A stretch of 39,673 nt of DNA from NCBI GenBank assembly GCA_903900235.1, contig CAIUMH010000137.1, forward strand, positions 1 to 39,673, written 5' to 3'. Source of the DNA: an uncultured Actinomycetes bacterium (GTDB lineage: Bacteria; Actinomycetota; Acidimicrobiia; Acidimicrobiales; RAAP-2). The number at the start of each line of letters is the position of its first letter. The first letter of the stretch is position 1. This document shows, in pieces, positions 24,253-30,831 of this stretch. Below the pieces are notes generated by a model. It was not told where the DNA came from. It saw only the letters and a program-made list of their open reading frames with translations, and made no database searches. The translations under genes were made by a program, and so were the position numbers.

Positions 24253-24705
24253 TCAGGCGACTTCGTTCAAGGCCACGTCAAGCAGGTCGAGGATCTCGCG
24301 GTCCCGCTCAAAAGTGAGCAGCTGGCGAGCCTTGGCCGGCGAGAGCCAGGCCACCTCATCGACCTCGTCATTTGGCGTGAACTCGCCGTCGACGACGGAC
24401 ATCAGCCAGTAGGCCACCACCTTGGGACGACCCTTTCGGTGGAGGTACTCGGCGGTACCGACATACTCCTCGAGCTCACAGGTCAACCCGGTCTCCTCGC
24501 GCACCTCGCGTAGGGCGCACTCCTCGAAGGTCTCACCAACTTCAAGCTTGCCTTTGGGGAAGGTCCAGTCCTCGCGGTGGGGCCGGTGAACGAGCAGAAC
24601 CTCAGTCCGCCCTGATCGGGTCGCTCGCCACACCACGCCGCCGGCGGCACGTTGAAGGTTGCGGGGCTGCGACACAGCCTTGCTCGGCGTCGACGAGGTC
24701 GTCAT
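24253..24705 (-). CDS. Nudix hydrolase
   Basis: 150 aa from the ATG at 24705, supported by TACCGT ending 7 nt upstream; a GTG at 24714 is less likely. The Nudix box G-x5-E-x7-R-E-x-x-E-E-x-G is complete at 52-74 (GKLEVGETFEECALREVREETG). The preceding HREDWTFPKGK and the 120-residue fold resemble MutT/diadenosine polyphosphate hydrolases. The substrate could be an oxidised nucleotide, Ap4A or an inositol polyphosphate. The long phosphatase domain of mycobacterial MutT1 is absent. Confidence 0.93.
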   Translation of the reverse strand: MTTSSTPSKAVSQPRNLQRAAGGVVWRATRSGRTEVLLVHRPHREDWTFPKGKLEVGETFEECALREVREETGLTCELEEYVGTAEYLHRKGRPKVVAYWLMSVVDGEFTPNDEVDEVAWLSPAKARQLLTFERDREILDLLDVALNEVA

Positions 24706-24712
24706 GCTGGGC

Positions 24713-24718
24713 ACGGTA
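24713..24718 (-). promoter_or_regulatory. Leaderless -10 box (TACCGT) of the Nudix gene
   Basis: Read on the minus strand, TACCGT ends 7 nt before the ATG at 24705. There is no ribosome-binding sequence in the intervening GCCCAGC. Confidence 0.45.
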
Positions 24719-24749
24719 GTTCGCCGTTCGGGCTCGATGGTGGAGACCC

Positions 24750-25106
24750 TCAGCCCTCAGTCCGGTCGATGACCAGCCGACCTGGCTCCTCGGTCACCAC
24801 GAAGTGGAGCGAGGGCACGTCAAGGAACGACTCGATGTCGGCCCACATCACCGAGAAGTCTGACGCTGCCATATGGGCGTTGTAGTCCTCCATGGAGTTG
24901 AACCACTGGACCGTGACGCCGTCGAACCCTGGGTCATCGTCGCCCGAATAGGAGTCGAGGGGTCGCGGGAGCTGCTCGTAGCGGACCACATAGCTGCCGC
25001 ACTCAAGGCGGACGGTGAGCGGGCCGTGGACCTGCTCCCAGTGCTCGTGGAACTCGGCGGGGGTGAGACCGGCCTTGCGGCGCAGCATGCAGGTCAAGCG
25101 GACCAT
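24750..25106 (-). CDS. EthD domain protein
   Basis: 118 aa from an ATG with AGAGGAG 5-6 nt upstream. MVRLTCMLRRKAGLTPAEFHEHWEQVHGPL is the EthD/dimeric alpha-beta barrel signature (residues 1-30), followed by YVVRYEQL and DGVTVQWFNSMEDYNAHMAASDF. The family includes EthD, needed for ethyl tert-butyl ether degradation, and many small stress or polyketide-associated proteins without known activity. The conserved His residues (HEHW, VHGP) are present. A TAGTCT box (25148 to 25143, minus strand) could be its promoter. Confidence 0.85.
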   Translation of the reverse strand: MVRLTCMLRRKAGLTPAEFHEHWEQVHGPLTVRLECGSYVVRYEQLPRPLDSYSGDDDPGFDGVTVQWFNSMEDYNAHMAASDFSVMWADIESFLDVPSLHFVVTEEPGRLVIDRTEG

Positions 25107-25173
25107 TCGAGCTCCTCTTCAATTGTGGTTCGGTGCGCTCCGAAGACTAGACCGGCTCCGCCGGCTCAGGTCG

Positions 25174-25179
25174 TACGAT
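25174..25179 (+). promoter_or_regulatory. Leaderless -10 box (TACGAT) of the TauE/SafE gene
   Basis: TACGAT ends 6 nt before the ATG at 25186. It supports this start over longer in-frame alternatives that would overlap the divergent EthD gene. No good -35 is visible. Confidence 0.45.
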
Positions 25180-25185
25180 GGCCAC

Positions 25186-25971
25186 ATGCTCGCCGTCGCT
25201 ACCGGCTTCACCATCACGACGGCGCACGTCCTCGTCCTGCTGGCCGTCGGCGTCGCTGCGGGGATCTTCAACGGAGTAGCCGGTGGTGGCACGCTGCTCA
25301 CCTTCCCGACCCTGCTGGCCCTCGGCATCCCGGCCCTCGACGCCAACATCACCTCGTCGGTCGGTGTCCTGCCGAGCAACTTCGGTGGCGTGGCCGGGTT
25401 CCGGCGGGAGATCGGCGAGCTGCGTCGCCATGTCGTCGACCTGATCCTGCCCACCGTCGTCGGCGTCACGGCCGGATCGCTGCTGCTGATCACGACGCCA
25501 TCGTCCTCGTTCCGGATGATCGTTCCGTGGCTGGTGCTCCTCGCCACCATCGCCTTCGCCGTCCAACCCCTCGTGACTCGCCGAATGGCCCACGTGAGCC
25601 ACGACCACCCCACTCGACGGGCCTTCTTGTTGATCGGCTCGATGCTGGTTTCGCTCTATGCCGGCTACTTTGGCGCCGGCCAGGGCGTGATGCTGCTCGC
25701 CGTGTTCGGTCTGGCCCTCAATGTGAGCCTGGCTCACCTCCATGGCCTGCGCTCTGCGGTCTCGATCCTCAACAATGCAATCGCCGCGAGCATCTTCGTC
25801 CTCTTTGGTCACCATGTCGTCTGGGCCGCCGCTGGCCTGCTCGCCATCAGCACGCTCGTTGGGGGCTACCTCGGCGCCACCGCCGCTCGGACCCTGCCTG
25901 CCCCTGTGCTGCGAGCCATCGTGGTGGCCGTCGGAGCCACCACTTGGATCGTCCTGTTGGTGAGGGGCTGA
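25186..25971 (+). CDS. Sulfite exporter TauE/SafE family membrane protein
   Basis: 261 aa. The two-fold repeated architecture is visible: GVAAGIFNGVAGGGTLLTFPTLLALGIPALDANITSSVGVLPSNFGGVAGFRREI in the first half and SLYAGYFGAGQGVMLLAVFGLALNVSLAHLHGLRSAVSILNNAIA in the second, each with the G-x-G-G/G-A-G-Q-G core and a neighbouring Asn. About eight membrane segments are present. The family exports sulfite, sulfoacetate or other organic anions. It shares its stop codon region with the promoter of the DUF4395 gene. Confidence 0.88.
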   Translation: MLAVATGFTITTAHVLVLLAVGVAAGIFNGVAGGGTLLTFPTLLALGIPALDANITSSVGVLPSNFGGVAGFRREIGELRRHVVDLILPTVVGVTAGSLLLITTPSSSFRMIVPWLVLLATIAFAVQPLVTRRMAHVSHDHPTRRAFLLIGSMLVSLYAGYFGAGQGVMLLAVFGLALNVSLAHLHGLRSAVSILNNAIAASIFVLFGHHVVWAAAGLLAISTLVGGYLGATAARTLPAPVLRAIVVAVGATTWIVLLVRG

Positions 25972-25996
25972 CAAAACCCGACCAAACAGGTAGGGT
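25968..25996 (+). promoter_or_regulatory. Leaderless promoter of the DUF4395 gene, overlapping the upstream stop codon
   Basis: CTGACA (25968-25973), a 17-nt spacer and TAGGGT (25991-25996), which ends 6 nt before the ATG at 26003. The -35 hexamer contains the stop codon of the TauE/SafE gene. Spacing and both boxes are close to consensus. Confidence 0.7.
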
Positions 25997-26002
25997 ATTG
26001 GT

Positions 26003-26500
26003 ATGTCTACGATCTTCACGTTTCCGAGCCCGGTCAACGAGAAGGCTGCACGCACCGTGGCGGTAGGCGTCGTGACCATGGGCATCGCGTTTGTCGTCAG
26101 CGGCGCCACCTGGTTGCTGATCCCCCTGACCTATGGGTTCGTCGCTCGAGTCGCCTCGGGGCCCACCTTGTCTCCGCTCGGCCAGATCGCCACGCGCCTC
26201 ATCGCCCCCCGTCTCGGCGAGCCAACGCTGGTCGCCGGCCCTCCGAAGCGCTTCGCCCAGCTGATCGGAGCCACCTTCAGCATCGCCGCCTCGGTCCTGG
26301 TGCTCACTGGCTCGGTCGGGGCTGCCCAGGTGGTCATCGGGCTGCTGGTCGTCGCCGCTGGCCTCGAGGGCTTCGGGGGAGTCTGCCTGGGTTGCATCAT
26401 GTTTGCTCAGCTCATGAAGGTGGGCGTGATCCCCGAGTCGGTGTGCCTCGAGTGTGCGGACCTCTCGAAGCGCTACCCACAGCTCGCCGACAAGGCCTGA
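26003..26500 (+). CDS. DUF4395 family membrane protein
   Basis: 165 aa. It starts with the typical FPSPVNEKAARTVA and has about four hydrophobic segments, with RLIAPRLGEPTLVAGPPKRFAQLIG between the second and third. Near the end are two C-x-x-C motifs, CLGC (128, 131) and CLEC (148, 151). The Cys near the membrane suggest a thiol redox role; relatives often lie next to thioredoxin or rhodanese genes (known from genome context, not proven function). It follows a TauE/SafE exporter, so a link to sulfur compounds is a reasonable guess. The stop is 3 nt from that of the convergent pxpBC gene. Confidence 0.82.
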   Translation: MSTIFTFPSPVNEKAARTVAVGVVTMGIAFVVSGATWLLIPLTYGFVARVASGPTLSPLGQIATRLIAPRLGEPTLVAGPPKRFAQLIGATFSIAASVLVLTGSVGAAQVVIGLLVVAAGLEGFGGVCLGCIMFAQLMKVGVIPESVCLECADLSKRYPQLADKA

Positions 26501-26503
26501 TCC

Positions 26504-28069
26504 TCAGCCGAGGGTCGCCGCCGTTCCGGTGACCCAGCCCACAGACTCATCTCGGCGCGCCTGAAGGGCGGCACGTGCCTCGTCATGGTCCACCGCCCGC
26601 AGCTCCACTGCCGAGCCCGGGCCGAGGCGGCCGAGCAGGCCGTGGTCGGCCGAGATCACCACGCCGATGATCGGATAACCCCCGAGGGTCGCCCGGTCGG
26701 GACCGAGGACGATGGGGTGGCCATCGGCGGGAAGCTGGATGGCACCGGCCACGGTGGGAAGCGAGGCCACCTCGCCATCGAGTCGCTGGAGCGAGCCCTT
26801 GTCAGGGACGAGCCGCAGGCCCACCCGGTTCGACGTGGCGCTCACCGTGGCGGTGACCATGTTGAGGGCCTCGAGGAGCAGGTGGTCATGCGGGCCGGGT
26901 AGGAATCGAAGCACCACCGGGTCAGGGTCCTCCGGGACCGCCCCTCGCATCGGGAGCACCGCTGGAACCGGACCCCCGCCAAGGACGTCGCCGGCGGCGA
27001 GGCCAGGGCCGACCCCGCAAAGCGCGTCGGTCGACATCGAGCCGAGGACGAGCGGTACGAGCGGGCCGCCGGCCACCCCGAGGTAACCCCGTGCTCCTCG
27101 GCCCACCGAGGTGGTACGCAGGACCTGGCCGGCCCCGACCGCCACCGGCACCCCTGAGGGAACATGGCGACCGTCGACGTCGAGGCCGAGGTCAACCCCA
27201 GCCACCACCGTGGACTCGAGGATGCACAGCTCGAGACCGCTGCCCGTCACCTCGATCGCCCCCGGCCCTCCACCGACCAGGCGCGCGGCCACCTCGCAGC
27301 GCTCCAGGTCTGCTGCCCCGGCAGTGGGGACTCCCAGGTGGGCCACACCACGCCGGCCATCGTCGACCAGGCTCGTGCCCGCCGGAACTGCAGTCACCTC
27401 GAGCACCGGCCTCACCCCATCGGGCGGCACCAGCCGACACCGAGGAGCAGGGATCGGACCGGGCGCATCGTCGGACACGATGACGAGACGGACCTCATCG
27501 CCGGCCGCCAGCAGGCCGGGCACCTGACGGTCGAGGTCGAAGAGTGTCGCCGAGGAGCGACCGAGCAGCCACCACCCCCCCGGAGTGGCGTGGGGATAGA
27601 TGGCCACCATCCCGGCCGCCACGGCCAACGACCCCGCCGGAACCCGTGGCCGAGGCGTGGGCCGTCTCCCGAGGTCGGCCAGCGGTCCGGCGAGGCCCGT
27701 GAGATAGCCGAATCCCGGTGAGAACCCGATCGCCGCCACCGTCAGCGTTGCCTCAAGGGCCGTCTCGAGCTCGGCTCGGCTGAGCCCCGTGACGGCGAGG
27801 ACCTCAGCGAGGTCAGGCCCGTCAAGGACGATCTTGAGCTCGTGACGGGTGGTGACTGTGGCTGGGATGTCACGTTCGAGCACCGCCGAGACGCGCGCCA
27901 CAAGATCGTCTCGAGGGTCGAGGACCATGACCGAGTCGAGGCCCGGGACAACCTCGTGGACTTCTGGCAGGGCTCCCCTGATGGCATCTGCCAGACCTGC
28001 CGACCGGCCTGTTTCCACGTGCTCGATCAGCAGGCCGAACTCGCCCAGACGGCGCACGCTGGGGTCCAT
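26504..28069 (-). CDS. pxpBC: 5-oxoprolinase subunits B and C, fused (PxpB-PxpC)
   Basis: 521 aa from an ATG sharing one base with the pxpA stop (TGATG). The N-terminal half (about 1-210) is PxpB/KipI-like, with GFSPGFGYLTGL, PRPRVPAGSLAVAAGMVAIYPHATPGGWWLLG. The C-terminal half (about 220-521) is PxpC/KipA-like, with DDGRRGVAHLGVPTAGAAD, GYLGVAGGP and RLVPDKGSLQR. With PxpA these split 5-oxo-L-proline (pyroglutamate) to glutamate using ATP. B-C fusions are known in actinobacteria. The junction (VTAVPAGTSLVDDG) is short with no frameshift. The longer upstream frame to 28165 is antisense to nothing recognisable and lies within pxpA, so it is not used. Confidence 0.93.
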   Translation of the reverse strand: MDPSVRRLGEFGLLIEHVETGRSAGLADAIRGALPEVHEVVPGLDSVMVLDPRDDLVARVSAVLERDIPATVTTRHELKIVLDGPDLAEVLAVTGLSRAELETALEATLTVAAIGFSPGFGYLTGLAGPLADLGRRPTPRPRVPAGSLAVAAGMVAIYPHATPGGWWLLGRSSATLFDLDRQVPGLLAAGDEVRLVIVSDDAPGPIPAPRCRLVPPDGVRPVLEVTAVPAGTSLVDDGRRGVAHLGVPTAGAADLERCEVAARLVGGGPGAIEVTGSGLELCILESTVVAGVDLGLDVDGRHVPSGVPVAVGAGQVLRTTSVGRGARGYLGVAGGPLVPLVLGSMSTDALCGVGPGLAAGDVLGGGPVPAVLPMRGAVPEDPDPVVLRFLPGPHDHLLLEALNMVTATVSATSNRVGLRLVPDKGSLQRLDGEVASLPTVAGAIQLPADGHPIVLGPDRATLGGYPIIGVVISADHGLLGRLGPGSAVELRAVDHDEARAALQARRDESVGWVTGTAATLG

Positions 28070-28818
28070 CAGTTCAGGGGGGCGATTTCGATGGCGGCCG
28101 CCTCGAGGGCCGCGCGCACCGCTGCGAGGATGCCGGCGGCCCCCGGAGAGTCGGAGTGCACGCACAGCGAGGCGATCCGATGGGCCACGCTGCCCACCAC
28201 CACACCTTCAGTCACGAGGCTGACGGCCTGGGCCGCAGCCGCGGCGGGGTTCTCAAGCACGGCACCCGGCTCAGTGCGAGGGACAAGACCCCCGTGGGGG
28301 TCGTAGCGACGATCGCAGAATCCTTCGGCCCTGATCGACAAGCCCAGCTCGGCACCTCGAGCCGCCGCCGGCGATCCAGCGGCCAGCACCACCTCGGTGA
28401 CCCCGATGCCCCGCAATGCGTTGAGAACCACCTCAGCGAGCGCAGGATGAGTCGAGAGGTCGTGGTAGAGCTGCCCATGGGGCTTCACGCTCGAGAGCGA
28501 CTCGCCGGCCGCCACGGCCAGGGTCTCGAGGGCAACGACCTGCGCCACCACCGAGTCAGCCACGCCGATGGGGTCGAGCCCCATCGATCGTCGACCGAAC
28601 CCTTCGCGGTCGAGATAGGAGGGATGAGCACCTATGCGCACGCCATTGCGGACACAGGCGTCAATGGCGGCGGCCATCGAGGACTCGTCACCGGCGTGAC
28701 CACCACAGGCGATGTGGGCGGTGGTCAGCAGCTCGATCAGCGGCTCGTCATGGACGTGACCCTCTGAGCCCGCACGCTCGCCGACATCGGCGGTGAGCTC
28801 GACCCGACGGGCCGTCAT
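28069..28818 (-). CDS. pxpA: 5-oxoprolinase subunit A (LamB/YcsF family)
   Basis: 249 aa. The LamB/YcsF signature is clear: HIACGGHAGDESSMAAAIDACVRNGVRIGAHPSYLDREGFGRR, SSVKPHGQLYHDLSTHPALAE and ICVHSDSP-like LCVHSDSPGA. The metal/substrate His and Asp residues of the fold (AHPSY, KPHGxLY, VHSD) are present. The N-terminus usually reads DLN.D.GE; here it is LTADVGERAGSE, slightly diverged. It starts 5 nt after the CHAP amidase stop, so the three genes probably form one operon. Confidence 0.92.
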   Translation of the reverse strand: MTARRVELTADVGERAGSEGHVHDEPLIELLTTAHIACGGHAGDESSMAAAIDACVRNGVRIGAHPSYLDREGFGRRSMGLDPIGVADSVVAQVVALETLAVAAGESLSSVKPHGQLYHDLSTHPALAEVVLNALRGIGVTEVVLAAGSPAAARGAELGLSIRAEGFCDRRYDPHGGLVPRTEPGAVLENPAAAAAQAVSLVTEGVVVGSVAHRIASLCVHSDSPGAAGILAAVRAALEAAAIEIAPLN

Positions 28819-28823
28819 CGGGC

Positions 28824-30614
28824 TCAGCGGCCCTGATCCTGCGAGTTGATCTGCCCCTGAGTCGGAGCGCCACCCGAGTGGGCCGAGGCGGCGTGCGGTC
28901 TGGCCGCACCCACGGCGACCGGCGAGCTGTAGCCGATGATGGGGAAGACGGCGCCCGAGGGCCCGGCGGGATCGAAGAAGTCGGTGGTGATGACGGCATC
29001 GCCCCAATTCCCTGACGTCATCTTGATCATGCTGCCTCGCACGGCGACCACGATCCCGACGTGGGACCCGTAGTGCTGGCTCTCGTCGCCGAATATCACC
29101 GCATCGCCGGGCTGCGGATCATTGGTGGCGCCCAACTTCCATGTCCCGTGCGCCCGGCCGTAGTCGGCGAAGGTATAGCTCCACCCGGTGAGACCACCGA
29201 TCTGGGCACCCGCTGCCTGCCATACCCAATTGGCGAAGTCCGAGCACCACGCCTCCGCCGACGTCCCCGCCACGCAGCCAGCACTCTGACCACGACCGAA
29301 GTGAGCGGTGTACGGATTGCAGTTCGAGCCCGCTGGAGTCTCGCCCACAGCGGCGGCTCGTTGATCTTGACCCTTGGCGATCGCCACGATCTGGGTGGTC
29401 AGTGACGGCGGGGGCGGAGGTGGTGGCGGAGGCGGGAGGTAGCGAGCCGCGTACACCGCCGGGGCCCCGGTCTGCTCGGCCAGGACCGGAGCCGAGGTGA
29501 TCTCGATCCCCTGACCCTGAGCCGAGACATCCGTGACGACGACGGAGCGGAAGGCTGAGGTGGAATCGGCTTGGTAGACGAGGAGATGACGATCGGTGCT
29601 TCGGCCGGTGATCAAGAGGTGGTCGCCATCGACGCGCATCGATGGGCTGTCCGCCTCGATGAGCGCGCTTTGGCTTCGAGCGGTCAGATTGACCGCGACG
29701 AAGCGGTGACTGGCGGCCTTGGGGGCTGAAATGAGGAGGAGCGACCCGTCCGGGCCGACCCCCGTGACGGCCAGGCGGCCAAAGGCGCGCACAGCGGTCG
29801 GACTCGAGCTCAACGGGCCAGAGCCGGGTACCGTCGAGAGGTCATAGGAGCTCCACACGGTCAACCGGGCATTGTCGTCAGCCACGACGAGGAGGTCTCC
29901 CGAACTCGCCCGTACCGCCACCGAGACGGTGGCGCCGTCGACCGGTGTGGCCACTGCGCTGGGCGTGCCCCGCACGTCGGGACCACCGGTGGTCTTGGTC
30001 AGGTCGCGCACCCACCAGCGAGTCGAGAGGCGTCGTCGCTCGAGGAGACCGATCAAATGGCTCGAAGACGACCGATAGAAGACATTGATGCCACCATGGG
30101 CGCCGATCACCGCCGAAGGGTTCGAGGCAATCAGTGGCGCCTTGGTGCTCTCGGTGAGGTCGGTCACCGACCAGCCCGAGGGGTCTGCGCTGCTGCGCAC
30201 CGCCACGAGGTGATCGATCGAGGTTCGACCCAGGATCTCGACCCGATTGGCGCGATCAACGAGCACCGCCACCGCGCCACGCAGCGTCGGTCCATTGGTG
30301 CTGGCGGTCAGGTCAGAGGTGACCCACTGCCCAGTGCCCTGAGGATCAGGAGATGACTCGATCAGATGGCCTTCGGCGGACACTCCGAACAAGGCGGTGG
30401 CCCCCATGATGCTCAGTGGAGTGGGGGAAGCCAGCATGGTGGCATCGACCCGGGTGCTGGTCGCCGACCACGATCCCGCTGTCGCGCTGAACTGCATGAC
30501 CCGGGACGACGTCATGGCGGCGTCGACAGGAGCAGACCCCAGCACCAAGGTGCTCGGTCCGAGCGCGAGGGCGAGACTGACCGCCACCTGCCTACGTCGT
30601 CTCCTCTGGGGCAT
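28824..30614 (-). CDS. Secreted CHAP-domain amidase with N-terminal beta-propeller-like repeats
   Basis: 596 aa from the ATG at 30614 (GAGGAG about 9 nt upstream). The N-terminus MPQRRRRRQVAVSLALALGP...VDA is a Sec signal. Residues about 45-390 carry six or seven repeats of about 50 residues with the pattern D-L-T, G-P, P-A-V, then a G/S-H-L-L turn, as in tectonin/PLL-like beta-propellers. A run of ten prolines (393-402) links to the C-terminal CHAP domain with Cys457 (WCSDFANWV), His518 (SHVGIVV) and Asn536 (SGNWGD). CHAP enzymes cut peptidoglycan as amidases or endopeptidases. The propeller may bind wall sugars (inference). Divergent from a sister protein at 30832; pxpA follows. Confidence 0.82.
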   Translation of the reverse strand: MPQRRRRRQVAVSLALALGPSTLVLGSAPVDAAMTSSRVMQFSATAGSWSATSTRVDATMLASPTPLSIMGATALFGVSAEGHLIESSPDPQGTGQWVTSDLTASTNGPTLRGAVAVLVDRANRVEILGRTSIDHLVAVRSSADPSGWSVTDLTESTKAPLIASNPSAVIGAHGGINVFYRSSSSHLIGLLERRRLSTRWWVRDLTKTTGGPDVRGTPSAVATPVDGATVSVAVRASSGDLLVVADDNARLTVWSSYDLSTVPGSGPLSSSPTAVRAFGRLAVTGVGPDGSLLLISAPKAASHRFVAVNLTARSQSALIEADSPSMRVDGDHLLITGRSTDRHLLVYQADSTSAFRSVVVTDVSAQGQGIEITSAPVLAEQTGAPAVYAARYLPPPPPPPPPPSLTTQIVAIAKGQDQRAAAVGETPAGSNCNPYTAHFGRGQSAGCVAGTSAEAWCSDFANWVWQAAGAQIGGLTGWSYTFADYGRAHGTWKLGATNDPQPGDAVIFGDESQHYGSHVGIVVAVRGSMIKMTSGNWGDAVITTDFFDPAGPSGAVFPIIGYSSPVAVGAARPHAASAHSGGAPTQGQINSQDQGR

Positions 30615-30831
30615 GAGAACTACTCCTCGTTGCTGGCGCACCCGGTCTCCCACCGGGACTGCTGCACCACGTGCCCGCCCACCTCTAAGGCTACCAGTGG
30701 GTACCGGGGCAGGGACGGCACCACTGGGGTGCCCGCACTTCTCTGATGCGGCTCGGTAGGGTGAAGGGTGCGGAGGGTGCACGCCGACGATGGGAGTGAT
30801 CGCGGCAGACCGAACGAGGATGAGGATCCAA
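30615..30831. promoter_or_regulatory. Shared divergent control region of the two propeller-repeat genes
   Basis: Candidate -10 boxes are TAGGGT (30757-30762) for the plus-strand gene and TAGCCT (about 30693 to 30688, minus strand) for the CHAP gene; neither has a strong -35. Between them lies the inverted repeat CCAGTGG (30694-30700) / CCACTGG (30721-30727). A hairpin CCCGGT-ctccc-ACCGGG (30641-30657) falls in the CHAP gene leader just before its ribosome site. A single regulator could act on both genes. Confidence 0.35.

Noticed and set aside
30615-30700. Possible c-di-AMP (ydaO) riboswitch before the CHAP gene
   Set aside because: Such riboswitches often precede wall hydrolases in actinobacteria, but the conserved blocks of that class are not present; only a simple hairpin is seen.
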